Source of the DNA: Minwuia sp048007105 | GTDB lineage: Bacteria; Pseudomonadota; Alphaproteobacteria; Minwuiales; Minwuiaceae | NCBI RefSeq assembly: GCF_048007105.1 | Contig: NZ_CP180352.1 | Location: 4,092,001-4,156,000 of the forward strand | Direction of reading: 5' to 3' | Length of the DNA stretch: 64,000 nt | In this document: piece after piece, positions 18,206 through 26,529 of the stretch | Layout of the letters: each line of letters begins with the position of its first letter | Position numbering within the stretch: the first letter of the stretch is position 1 | Notes under the pieces: model-generated | What the model was told of the DNA's origin: nothing | What the model saw: only the letters and a program-made list of their open reading frames with translations | Database searches by the model: none | Made by a program: the position numbers and the translations under genes

Positions 18206-19188
18206 TGGCGACCGGAGCGAAGAACCTGATCACCGACGTTCCCGGCCTGATGATCGGCAACGCGGAGGACATGGCCGCCATCACCGGCGTCACCGTGATC
18301 CTGCCCGACGAGCCGGCAGTGGCCGCGGCCGACGTGCGCGGCGGCGGTCCTGGGACCCGGGAAATCGACGTGATGGACCCGGCCAATCTGGTCGAGCAGA
18401 TCCACGGCATCTGCCTGTCGGGCGGATCGGCCTTCGGGTTGGACGCCGCCGGCGGCGTCATGAGTCGTCTCGAGGCAGCCCGCCGCGGCTTTCCCATCGG
18501 CGGCTTCCATGTGCCGATCGTGCCCTCGGCGATCCTGTTCGACCTGATGAACGGCGGCGACAAGGCCTGGGGCGAGGACCCGCCCTACCGCGACCTCGGC
18601 AAGAAAGCCGTGGACAATGCCGCAGTCGAATTCGCTCTCGGCAATGCCGGTGCCGGCCTCGGCGCCACGGCCGGACCGCTCAAGGGCGGGCTCGGCAGCG
18701 CTTCCATCGTCCTCGACAACGCCGTGACCGTCGGCGCCATCGTAGCCGCCAATCCAACGGGCTCCGTCGTCATGCCGGACGGGCGGACCTTCTGGGCCTG
18801 GGCGCTGGAGGAAGGCGACGAGTTCGGCGGCAATCCGCCACCAGCAGCACGCGGCCAGGGCGATGTCGCGCTCGCCAATACCCTGCCCGGAGCCAACACG
18901 ACCATCGCCTGCGTCGCGACCGATGCCACGCTGTCGAAGGGCCAGGCGAAGCGCGTCGCCACCATGGCGCATGACGGCTTCGCCCGCGCCATCCGGCCGG
19001 TCCACACGCCCTTCGACGGCGATACGGTGTTCGCGCTGTCCACAGCGAAGCGGCCTGCGCCGGACCCAGCCGGCCTTAGCCAGATCGGCGCGGCGGCGGC
19101 CGACTGCCTCGCCCGCGCCATCGCCAGAGCAGTCTGGCTGGCCGAGGATGTCGGCGGGATGCGGAGCTACCGCTCGTCGGTCAGGTGA
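18205..19188 (+). CDS. P1 family peptidase (DmpA/S58-like aminopeptidase)
   Basis: A 327-residue Ntn-type hydrolase of the DmpA family, which self-cleaves and releases N-terminal residues or hydrolyses amides. Family blocks are ITDVPGLMIGNAEDM, TVILPDEPAVAAADVRGGGP, ICLSGGSAFGLDAAGGVMSR, the region around the probable autocleavage site ANTTIACVATDATLSKGQAK, and MAHDGFARAIRPVHTPFDGD. No signal peptide is seen. ATG 18205 shares a base with the permease stop. The C-terminus overlaps the convergent kynureninase gene by 8 bases. Confidence 0.9.
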   Translation: MATGAKNLITDVPGLMIGNAEDMAAITGVTVILPDEPAVAAADVRGGGPGTREIDVMDPANLVEQIHGICLSGGSAFGLDAAGGVMSRLEAARRGFPIGGFHVPIVPSAILFDLMNGGDKAWGEDPPYRDLGKKAVDNAAVEFALGNAGAGLGATAGPLKGGLGSASIVLDNAVTVGAIVAANPTGSVVMPDGRTFWAWALEEGDEFGGNPPPAARGQGDVALANTLPGANTTIACVATDATLSKGQAKRVATMAHDGFARAIRPVHTPFDGDTVFALSTAKRPAPDPAGLSQIGAAAADCLARAIARAVWLAEDVGGMRSYRSSVR

Positions 19189-20383
19189 CCTTCGCGCGAA
19201 CCTGGAACTCCGGCGCCTCGTAGGCCCGGCTCGCCATCACCTCTGCTATGATCGCCGCGGCGCGGCAGACATCGCCCTCGTCGAGATAGAGCGGCGTGAT
19301 GCCGAAGCGCATGATGTCGGGTGCGCGGAAATCGCCGATCACACCGCGGGCGATCAGCGCCTGCATCGCCGCGTAACCCTGATCGAAGGCGAAACTGACC
19401 TGCGAGCCACGTTCCGAGGGCTCGCGGGGGCTGACCAGCCGCAGGTGCGGGCAGGCGCTCTCGACCTCCGCGATGAACAGCTCGGAGAGTTCGATCGACC
19501 GCCGGCGAAGGCTCGCCATGTCCACCATGTCCCAGATGTCGAGGGCGGCCTCCAGCGCCGCCATCTGCAACACCGGCGGAGTCCCCACCCGCATCCGTTC
19601 GATCCCCGGTCCCGGCCGGTAGCCGGTCTCGAAAGCGAACGGCTCGGCATGTCCCAACCATCCCTGCAGCACCGGCTCAGCCTGCTCGGCGAGGTCGGGC
19701 CGGACATAGATGAAGGCTGGCGCGCCAGGCCCGGCGTTCAGGTACTTGTAGGTGCAGCCGGCGGCGAACTCGGCGTTCGACGCGGCCAGGTCCACCTCGA
19801 CGGCGCCGGCGCTGTGCGCCAGATCCCAGATCATCACGGCACCGGACCGGTGCGCGGCCTCGGTGATCCCGCGCATGTCATGCTTCCGGCCGGTCCGGTA
19901 GTCGACTTCGGTCAGCAGCACCGCGGCGACCCGGTCGTCGATGGCCGCTTCGACGGCTTCGGGTTCGGCCAGACGAAGTTCGTGCTCCTGTCCCGTCTGC
20001 CGGATCAGCCCCTCCGCCATGTAGAGATCGGTCGGGAAATTGCCCGTATCCGAGAGCACCACGCGGCGTTCCGGACGCATCGACAACGCCGCGGCCAGCG
20101 CCTGATAGACCTTGATCGAGAGTGTGTCGCCCAGAACAACCGATCCGGCCGGCGCACCGATCAACCGTCCGATCCTGTCTCCGAGCTTGGCAGGCTGCGC
20201 CATCCAGCCGGCGTCGTTCCAGCCGCGGATCAGTCTTCCGCCCCATTCCGCTTCGACCGCCTGCGCGACCCGCCGGACAGCCGCCACAGGCAGTGGACCG
20301 AGCGAGTTCCCGTCCAGATAGATCACACCCTCGGGCAGGACGAAGCAGTCCTTCCATGGCAAAGCCCTGTCGATTCCGCCCAT
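19181..20383 (-). CDS. kynU: Kynureninase
   Basis: A PLP-dependent hydrolase of tryptophan catabolism that converts kynurenine to anthranilate and alanine. The 400 residues contain YLDGNSLGPLPVAAV near the N-terminus, the Asp/His block MIWDLAHSAGAVEVDLA, and the PLP-lysine segment FAAGCTYKYLNAGPGAPAFI. ATG 20383 (MGGIDRALPWKD) is preceded by GGAGGCAGGGGAA and fits the family start; an ATG at 20422 is open upstream without a good site. It is divergent from the peptide ABC importer operon; no other kyn gene is present. Confidence 0.94.
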   Translation of the reverse strand: MGGIDRALPWKDCFVLPEGVIYLDGNSLGPLPVAAVRRVAQAVEAEWGGRLIRGWNDAGWMAQPAKLGDRIGRLIGAPAGSVVLGDTLSIKVYQALAAALSMRPERRVVLSDTGNFPTDLYMAEGLIRQTGQEHELRLAEPEAVEAAIDDRVAAVLLTEVDYRTGRKHDMRGITEAAHRSGAVMIWDLAHSAGAVEVDLAASNAEFAAGCTYKYLNAGPGAPAFIYVRPDLAEQAEPVLQGWLGHAEPFAFETGYRPGPGIERMRVGTPPVLQMAALEAALDIWDMVDMASLRRRSIELSELFIAEVESACPHLRLVSPREPSERGSQVSFAFDQGYAAMQALIARGVIGDFRAPDIMRFGITPLYLDEGDVCRAAAIIAEVMASRAYEAPEFQVRAKVT

Positions 20384-20501
20384 TTCCCCTGCCTCCGCCG
20401 AACGGCCCGCGCCGGGCACCAAGCCGTGATTGCCATCACGCGAAGCCTACGACTAGAGTTTGAAGAACGGCAGGAACAGGGAATTCCGAGGGAGCCTACC
20501 C

Positions 20502-22055
20502 ATGCAGACGACTTCGATCACACGGCGCGGTCTGGGCCGCATCGCCGCCGCGGCAGCGCTGGCCGTCGGGCTGGCGACGGCGCTGCCCGCAGAGCGCGCC
20601 TTCGCCGCCTCGCACAGCGACACGCTGACCATTGCCTACAATGTGGCGCTGCCGTCCTGGGACCCGACCGTGGGTCTCTCGGCGGTGAACCCGACCATTC
20701 AGGCCATCTACCGCAGCGTCTTCGACCAGTTCGTGGCACAGGGCCCGGATCTGTCCTTCCAGCCGGGCCTGCTGACCGCCTGGGGCTGGAACGACGACAA
20801 GTCCAAGGTCTGGATGGACGTCCGCGAGGGCGTCAAATGGCACGACGGATCGGACTTCACGCCGGAAGACATCGTCTTCTCGCTGGAACGCGCCGGCAAG
20901 CAGGAGACCGGCAACCCGATCCAGTTCATCTGGTCGAAGATCGGCAACTTCCAGATCGAGGGCAACCGCATCACCGCGGACGTGCTGTCCTACGAACCGA
21001 CGCTGTTCAAGTGGATGGCCTTCCTGACCGGCTATGTCATGCCCAAGGCCTACATGGAGAAGGTCGGTGCGGAAGGCTTCGAGGCCAACCCGATCGGCAC
21101 CGGCCCCTACATGGTCGACAAGTTCGAGCGCGGCGGCTTCGTGCGGCTGAAGGCCAATCCGGATTACTGGGGCGGCAAGCCCGAGTTCGACACCGTCGTC
21201 TTCAAGTTCGTGCCCGATGCGACCAGCCGCGTGGCCGAGGTCGAAAGCGGCGCGTCCGACATCACGCTGGAGATCCCCTACGAGGACTACGAGCGGTTGG
21301 CGGCCAAGGACGGCCTGCACGGCGTGACCACGCCGGTCTCCGACATCGGCATGATCTTCCTGAACGATGTCGGTCCGATGGAGGACAAGAACGTCCGGCT
21401 GGCCGCCCACATGGCGATCAACAAGGACGCCATCGTGAAGCGGCTGCTGAAGGGCTACGGCGTGCCCATCGACACGCTTCAAGCGCCGGAATATTCGGCC
21501 TTCGACGCCTCCATCGACGTGCCCTACGACCCGGACAAGGCAGCGGCGCTGCTGGCGGAGAGCGGCTACAGCCCGGAGAACCCGGTGACCTTCTCGATCC
21601 AGACCACCCGAGGCTTCAAGCCGAAGGACTACGAGATGATCCAGGCCATCGTCGGCATGTGGCGCAAGGTGGGCATCGAGGCGGAGATCGAGGTCTACGA
21701 GATCGCCAAGCACTACGAACTCCGCGCCCAGGACACCCTGGCGCCGGCGGCCTTCTACAACTGGGGCAACGCCATCGGCGACCCGACCACCTCGACGGGC
21801 TTCGCCATGTTCGGCCCCTCGCCGCACTCGGTCTGGGACACCGACGATCTGGACGGCATGATCGGCCCGCTCTGGGGTGAGCAGGACGAGGCCAAGCGCA
21901 TCGCCGGCTGGAAGGCCGTCGACCGCTACATCGCCGAACAGGGCTACGTGATCCCGCTGCTTCAGTATGTGCAGCCGATCGTCGTCCGCGACGGCATCAA
22001 GGTCGTCCCGAACGTCTCCGGCGCGCTGCAGCCGGCCTGGATCACGAAGGAGTAG
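20502..22055 (+). CDS. ABC transporter substrate-binding protein, family 5 (peptide/nickel type)
   Basis: A periplasmic binding protein of 517 residues. The N-terminus has a Tat-like signal (SITRRGLGRIAAAAALAVGL) with an AFA-like cleavage site near residue 36. The mature protein has the DppA/OppA pattern: LPSWDPTVGLSAVNPTIQAI, FQPGLLTAWGWN, VKWHDGSDFTPEDIVFSLER and NPIGTGPYMVDKFERGGFVR. ATG 20502 has GAGGGAG upstream. It heads a five-gene importer operon (binding protein, two permeases, two ATPases). The substrate could be peptides or another small amine; not decidable from sequence. Confidence 0.93.
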   Translation: MQTTSITRRGLGRIAAAAALAVGLATALPAERAFAASHSDTLTIAYNVALPSWDPTVGLSAVNPTIQAIYRSVFDQFVAQGPDLSFQPGLLTAWGWNDDKSKVWMDVREGVKWHDGSDFTPEDIVFSLERAGKQETGNPIQFIWSKIGNFQIEGNRITADVLSYEPTLFKWMAFLTGYVMPKAYMEKVGAEGFEANPIGTGPYMVDKFERGGFVRLKANPDYWGGKPEFDTVVFKFVPDATSRVAEVESGASDITLEIPYEDYERLAAKDGLHGVTTPVSDIGMIFLNDVGPMEDKNVRLAAHMAINKDAIVKRLLKGYGVPIDTLQAPEYSAFDASIDVPYDPDKAAALLAESGYSPENPVTFSIQTTRGFKPKDYEMIQAIVGMWRKVGIEAEIEVYEIAKHYELRAQDTLAPAAFYNWGNAIGDPTTSTGFAMFGPSPHSVWDTDDLDGMIGPLWGEQDEAKRIAGWKAVDRYIAEQGYVIPLLQYVQPIVVRDGIKVVPNVSGALQPAWITKE

Positions 22056-22084
22056 CCGAAGGTCCGATCCGGTGACATGCACCT

Positions 22085-22178
22085 CCCCGTCACCCCGGCC
22101 TTGAGCCGGGGTCCGGAGCGGCTTCGCCGCGAGACTGAAAGGTTGACCGGATGCCGGATCAGGTCCGGCATGACGGGG
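22085..22178. repeat. REP-like compound palindrome (alphaproteobacterial intergenic repeat)
   Basis: A 94-base element with perfect terminal inverted repeats CCCCGTCA (22085-22092) and TGACGGGG (22171-22178). Inside it are three hairpins: CCCCGGC-CTTGA-GCCGGGG, GCGGC-TTC-GCCGC, and ATGCCGGA-TCAGG-TCCGGCAT. This is the pattern of the dispersed repeats common in alphaproteobacterial spacers. It lies between the binding-protein gene and the first permease, where such hairpins often stabilise the upstream mRNA end. I found no second copy in this window. Confidence 0.75.
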
Positions 22179-22218
22179 TTGTTGTTCGTTCACGGACAGA
22201 GACCATGAGTGTACGCCC

Positions 22219-23229
22219 ATGATCTGGCGCATGCTGGGGATCAGGCTGGCGCTGTCGGTGGTCACGCTGGCCGGCGTGGCGGTGATCGTCTTCGTCCTGC
22301 TGCGCGCCGTGCCGGGCAACCCCATCGCCATGATGATCGCGCCGGGTGCGACCGCAGCCGATATCGCGGCGCTGGAGGCGCGCTACGGTTTCGACCGGTC
22401 GCTCGTCGATCAGTTCCTGATCTGGGCCGGCGACATGCTGACCGGCGACTTCGGGACCTCGATCAGCCTGCGCCAGGATGTGGTCACGCTGGTCGCGGGA
22501 CGCCTGCCGGCGACGCTGGAACTCGCCTTTCTCGCGCTGATCGTCGCGGTCGTCATCGGCACCGCCATCGCGGTCCTTTCGACCCGGCTGCGGGAGAACT
22601 GGACCGGCGACGCCATCGACACCGCCAACGGGCTGTCGCTCGCGATCCCGGAGTTCATCTGGGCTCTCGCCTTCGTCTTCCTGCTGGGCGTGATCTGGCC
22701 GGTGCTGCCGGTTTCAGGCCGGATCGATCCCGTCCTCGATCCGGGCTTCGTGACCGACTTCCTGCTGATCGAGAGCCTTCTGCGGTTCCGCTTCGACGTC
22801 ACGGCGGACGTGCTCTCGCACATGGCGATGCCGACATTCGCGCTGGCGCTGCCCCTTGCCGCCGTCATCGCGCGGGTGCTGAAGTCGGCCCTGCTCGAGG
22901 CGATGGCGCAGGAATATGTCATTCTCGCCCGCCTGAAGGGGTTCGGCGAGTTCGCGGTGATCTGGCGCGAGGCACTGCGCAATGCCGTGCTGCCGACGCT
23001 GGCGCTGACCGGCGTGCAGTTCACCTTCCTGCTCGGCGGCACCGTGATCGTGGAGCGCATCTTCGCCTATCCCGGCCTTGGCAACATGGCCATCGACGCC
23101 GTCATCAACCGCGATCTGCCGCTGATACAGGGGCTGGTCCTGACCTTCGGCGTCATGTTCATCCTGATCAACCTGACCGTCGACGTTCTGGCGGTTGCGA
23201 TCAATCCGAGGCTCCGCGATGCCGGCTGA
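22219..23229 (+). CDS. Peptide-type ABC transporter permease (DppB-like)
   Basis: A 336-residue inner-membrane permease of the binding-protein-dependent family. It starts MIWRMLGIRLALSVVTLAGV, has VFVLLRAVPGNPIAMMIAPG in the first helix region, and shows the EAA loop FAVIWREALRNAVLPTLALT and the typical end FAYPGLGNMAIDAVINRDLP. About six transmembrane helices are visible. ATG 22219 fits the family start. Its stop overlaps the next permease. Confidence 0.94.
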   Translation: MIWRMLGIRLALSVVTLAGVAVIVFVLLRAVPGNPIAMMIAPGATAADIAALEARYGFDRSLVDQFLIWAGDMLTGDFGTSISLRQDVVTLVAGRLPATLELAFLALIVAVVIGTAIAVLSTRLRENWTGDAIDTANGLSLAIPEFIWALAFVFLLGVIWPVLPVSGRIDPVLDPGFVTDFLLIESLLRFRFDVTADVLSHMAMPTFALALPLAAVIARVLKSALLEAMAQEYVILARLKGFGEFAVIWREALRNAVLPTLALTGVQFTFLLGGTVIVERIFAYPGLGNMAIDAVINRDLPLIQGLVLTFGVMFILINLTVDVLAVAINPRLRDAG

Positions 23230-24082
23230 CGCGGAGACGATGAAGCGCGTCGAGACCGGCGGCGCCGTCGCGCTGGTGCTGTCGGGCGGGTTCATCCTGT
23301 TCCTGATCCTGCTGGCTCTGTTCGCACCGCTCGTCGCGCCGGTGGACCCGCTGGAACAGGACCTGCTGCTGGAGAAACTGCCGCCGGCCTGGTCTGCGGA
23401 CGCCGAACCCGGCTACTGGCTCGGCACCGACAGCCTCGGCCGCGACGTGCTTTCGCGGCTGATCCACGGCGCCCGGACGGCGCTGATCGTCGCCTTTCTC
23501 GCCGCCAGCGCCGCCGCGCTGCTCGGCTCGGTGCTCGGACTGATGGCCGGCTTCTTCCGAGGCTGGGTCGACACGCTGATCAGCCGCGCCGTCGATGTCT
23601 GGATGTCGTTCCCGCCGGTGCTGCTCTCGATCCTGCTGGTCGCGGTTCTGGGCACCGGCCTGCATTCTGTGGTGATCGCGATCGCGGTCATCGACTGGAC
23701 CCGGTTCTGCCGCGTGATCCGCACCGAGACGCTGGCACAGCGCGCCGAGGACTATGTCGACGCCGCCCGCATCGTCGGGTTGACCCGCTGGCAGACGCTC
23801 TGGCGCGAGATCCTGCCCAATGTCTGGCCGACCATTCTCGTCCTGCTCAGCCTGGAGATGGGCATCGCCGTCATCGTCGAGGCGATCCTCTCCTTCGTCG
23901 GGCTGTCGGTGGCTTCCGACACACCCACCTGGGGCGGCATGATCGCCGAGGGCCGGCAGGTGATCCATTACGCCTGGTGGGTGCTGGTCTTTCCGCTCGG
24001 CGCGCTCTGCCTGACAGTGCTGGCCTTCAACCGCTTCGGCGATGCGCTTCGCCGTCAGGTCGATCCGGTGCTCCGGCGATGA
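23219..24082 (+). CDS. Peptide-type ABC transporter permease (DppC-like)
   Basis: A 287-residue permease, partner of the preceding one. It has one N-terminal helix (ALVLSGGFILFLILLALFAP), the DppC block VDPLEQDLLLEKLPPAWSAD, GYWLGTDSLGRDVLSRLIHG, and the EAA loop GLTRWQTLWREILPNVWPTI. ATG 23219 lies within the end of the upstream gene; the alternative ATG at 23240 would lose few residues. The stop overlaps the ATPase start (ATGA). Confidence 0.94.
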   Translation: MPADAETMKRVETGGAVALVLSGGFILFLILLALFAPLVAPVDPLEQDLLLEKLPPAWSADAEPGYWLGTDSLGRDVLSRLIHGARTALIVAFLAASAAALLGSVLGLMAGFFRGWVDTLISRAVDVWMSFPPVLLSILLVAVLGTGLHSVVIAIAVIDWTRFCRVIRTETLAQRAEDYVDAARIVGLTRWQTLWREILPNVWPTILVLLSLEMGIAVIVEAILSFVGLSVASDTPTWGGMIAEGRQVIHYAWWVLVFPLGALCLTVLAFNRFGDALRRQVDPVLRR

Positions 24083-24936
24083 CGGCGGCGCTCGACATCC
24101 GCGATCTCTCCGTCGCCGTGAAGGCGACCGGTGCGCCGGTGCTGCGGCAGGTCTCGATGACCGTGGAGCCCGGTTCGATCCACGGCCTCGTCGGGGAGAG
24201 CGGCGCGGGCAAGTCGACACTGGCGAAGGCCATCCTGGGCATCCTGCCGAAGGCGCTGCAGGTGACAGGCGGCGCGATCAGGGTCGCCGGGCACGATCAC
24301 CGCGCCAGCCATGTCGGCAGGTCCGGCGAGATCGCCTTCATTCCGCAGGACCCGCTGTCGGCACTGAACCCGTCGCGGAAGATAGGCGCACAGCTGGGCG
24401 ACGCCATGGACCGGGCCGGCCGGACGCCCCGTGCCGACCGGCGGCAGCGGATGATCGGCCTGCTCCGCGATGTCCGCATCCACGATCCCGAGCGCGTACT
24501 GGACAGCTACCCGCATCAGCTTTCGGGCGGGATGCGTCAGCGGGTGCTGATCGCCTCCGCCTTCTCGACCGAGCCCCGGCTGATCCTGGCGGACGAACCG
24601 ACGACGGCGCTGGACGTCACGGTGCAGAAGCAGGTTCTGAAGCTCATCCGCGACATGCAGTACCGCCACGACGCGGCCATTGTCTTCGTCACCCACGATC
24701 TCGGCGTCGTCGCCCAGATCTGCGATACCGTGACCGTGCTCTACGCCGGCATGGTGGTCGAGCAGGCCCCTGCAGCGCAGGTCTTCGGCGAACCGGCTCA
24801 CGCCTATACAAGAGCCTTGATGGACGCGAGTCCGCGCTTCGACCGGCCGGAGCTGGGCATGACGCCGATCTCCGAAGCCACCTTCGAGCAACTGGAATCC
24901 GAAGTTGCCCGGTTCGCGAAGGAGAAGGCGTCGTGA
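24079..24936 (+). CDS. Peptide-type ABC transporter ATP-binding protein (DppD-like)
   Basis: A 285-residue ATPase of the importer. It has Walker A GESGAGKST (about 38-46), the Q-loop FIPQDPLSALNPSRKIG, the signature LSGGMRQRVLIASAF, Walker B LILADEPTTALD and the H-loop FVTHDLGVVAQICD. The C-terminal oligopeptide-type extension is short. ATG 24079 overlaps the permease stop. Its own stop overlaps the GTG of the second ATPase gene. Confidence 0.94.
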   Translation: MTAALDIRDLSVAVKATGAPVLRQVSMTVEPGSIHGLVGESGAGKSTLAKAILGILPKALQVTGGAIRVAGHDHRASHVGRSGEIAFIPQDPLSALNPSRKIGAQLGDAMDRAGRTPRADRRQRMIGLLRDVRIHDPERVLDSYPHQLSGGMRQRVLIASAFSTEPRLILADEPTTALDVTVQKQVLKLIRDMQYRHDAAIVFVTHDLGVVAQICDTVTVLYAGMVVEQAPAAQVFGEPAHAYTRALMDASPRFDRPELGMTPISEATFEQLESEVARFAKEKAS

Positions 24937-26501
24937 GCGCGCCGCTGATCGAGGCACGCGACATCCGCCTGTCCTTCGCTGTCGGTAACCGGCGCTGGCT
25001 TGTCGGCGCCCGTCCCCGGATCGACATCCTGCATGGCGTCAGTCTGACCGCGGCGCGGGGCGAGACCATCGGCATCGTCGGCGAATCCGGCTCTGGCAAG
25101 ACCACGCTGGGCCGCTGTCTGGTGCGGCTGCACAAGCCGACGGGCGGCACGGTCCGCTTCGATGGCGCGGACATCACGCGGCGGACGGAAGACGAGATGC
25201 GGCCGTTGCGACGGCGTCTGCAGATGATCTTCCAGGACCCGCTGTCCTCGCTCAACCCGCGCCAGACCATCCGCACCATTCTCGACCGGCCGCTGTCGAT
25301 CCACCGGACCGAGCTGACGGCCGGCGGCCGCGCCGAACGCGCGACCGAACTACTCGGCGAAGTCGGCCTCGACCGCGAACATCTGGACCGCTATCCGCAT
25401 GAACTGTCGGGCGGCCAGCGCCAGCGCGTCGGCATCGCCCGGGCACTGGCGGCGGAACCGGATTTTGTCCTCGCCGACGAGATCGTCTCGGGCCTCGACG
25501 TCTCGACCCAGGCCCAGGTGCTGCGGCTGCTGCGGGACCTTTCGGAACGGCGCAACCTCACGGTCGCCCTGATCAGCCACGATCTTTCCGTGGTCCGGCA
25601 TCTGTGCGAGCGTGTCTATGTCATGCGGCATGGCCGCGTCGTCGAGGAGGGGCCGTCCGAACGCCTCTTCTCGTCGCCGCGGTCCGCCTACACACGCGAA
25701 CTGATCGCTGCGATCCCCCTGCCGGAGCCCGATCCGGAATGGCTGGACCGCAGTGCGGCGACTGGGAGAACGGGCATGAAGATCAAGGACAGCGTGGCCT
25801 TCGTCACGGGCACCAACCGCGGCGTCGGCACGTGCTTTCTGGAGGCGCTGGCCGGGCGCGGCGTGAAGAAGATCTACGCCGCCGCGCGCAACACCGCCGG
25901 CCTGCCGTCGGAGATCGGCGGCGTTCCGATCGTCCCGGTCAGCCTGGACATCACCGACAGGGCCCAGATCGAGGCGGCGGCGAAGGCCGCGGCGGACGTC
26001 AACCTGCTGATCAACAATGCCGGCGTGAACCACAACATCCACCTGATGGCCTCGGGCAGCAACGCCTCCGCCGAGACGGAGATCCGGACGAATTATCTGG
26101 GATTGCTGGACATGGCGCGCGCCTTCCACCCGGTACTCAAGGGCAATGGCGGCGGGGCGATGATCAACATGCTGTCCATCCTGTCACTGATCAACCTGCC
26201 GATCATGGGCTCGCTGGCCGCCTCCAAGGCCGCCGCCTACAGCGCGACCCAGGGCATCCGCGCCGAGTGGCAGAACGACAACATCCAGGTGCTGGCCGTC
26301 ATGCCGGGCGCGATCGACACCGACATGAGCCGCAACATGCCGCCGCCCAAGGAGAACCCGATGGATGTGGCCGTCGCGGCGCTGGATGCGCTGGAGGCCG
26401 GCGAGTGGGAATGCTTCCCCGGCGGCATGGCGCAGGGAATCAAGGCCGGTCTGGAGGCCGATCCGATCGCCGTCCAGAAGGACATGATGCAATACGTCTG
26501 A
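24933..26501 (+). CDS. ABC ATPase (DppF-like) reading in frame into a short-chain dehydrogenase
   Basis: From GTG 24933 one open frame of 522 codons covers two proteins. Residues 1-281 are a DppF-type ATPase: GIVGESGSGKTTLGRCLV, FQDPLSSLNPRQTIRTIL, LSGGQRQRVGIARALA, FVLADEIVSGLDVS, and the usual end AIPLPEPDPEWLDRSAA. Residues 282-522 are an SDR with its own ATG (25776) and a GGGAGAA site. The +1 frame would stop at TGA 25777-25779, overlapping that ATG in the style of the rest of this operon, so one surplus base near 25755-25770 would explain the fusion. A real fusion protein is not excluded. Confidence 0.85.
   Translation: MSAPLIEARDIRLSFAVGNRRWLVGARPRIDILHGVSLTAARGETIGIVGESGSGKTTLGRCLVRLHKPTGGTVRFDGADITRRTEDEMRPLRRRLQMIFQDPLSSLNPRQTIRTILDRPLSIHRTELTAGGRAERATELLGEVGLDREHLDRYPHELSGGQRQRVGIARALAAEPDFVLADEIVSGLDVSTQAQVLRLLRDLSERRNLTVALISHDLSVVRHLCERVYVMRHGRVVEEGPSERLFSSPRSAYTRELIAAIPLPEPDPEWLDRSAATGRTGMKIKDSVAFVTGTNRGVGTCFLEALAGRGVKKIYAAARNTAGLPSEIGGVPIVPVSLDITDRAQIEAAAKAAADVNLLINNAGVNHNIHLMASGSNASAETEIRTNYLGLLDMARAFHPVLKGNGGGAMINMLSILSLINLPIMGSLAASKAAAYSATQGIRAEWQNDNIQVLAVMPGAIDTDMSRNMPPPKENPMDVAVAALDALEAGEWECFPGGMAQGIKAGLEADPIAVQKDMMQYV
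25776..26501 (+). CDS. SDR-family protein lacking the catalytic tyrosine
   Basis: A Rossmann-fold short-chain dehydrogenase/reductase of 241 residues, best read from ATG 25776 with GGGAGAA 7 bases upstream. The cofactor motif TGTNRGVG is at residues 11-18 and LLINNAGVN follows. The usual YxxxK active site reads LAASK: Leu147 replaces Tyr while Lys151 remains. It ends AVQKDMMQYV. Without the tyrosine it may be inactive as a dehydrogenase or may work by another route. It is in frame with the upstream ATPase and 28 bases before the dienelactone hydrolase gene. Confidence 0.85.
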   Translation: MKIKDSVAFVTGTNRGVGTCFLEALAGRGVKKIYAAARNTAGLPSEIGGVPIVPVSLDITDRAQIEAAAKAAADVNLLINNAGVNHNIHLMASGSNASAETEIRTNYLGLLDMARAFHPVLKGNGGGAMINMLSILSLINLPIMGSLAASKAAAYSATQGIRAEWQNDNIQVLAVMPGAIDTDMSRNMPPPKENPMDVAVAALDALEAGEWECFPGGMAQGIKAGLEADPIAVQKDMMQYV

Positions 26502-26529
26502 CGACAGTTTCGACTACAGGGGCAATCGA

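Noticed and set aside
18863..21880. 1005-codon plus-strand frame crossing kynU and the binding-protein gene
   Set aside because: It spans two real genes in wrong frames and both strands, so it cannot be a real product.
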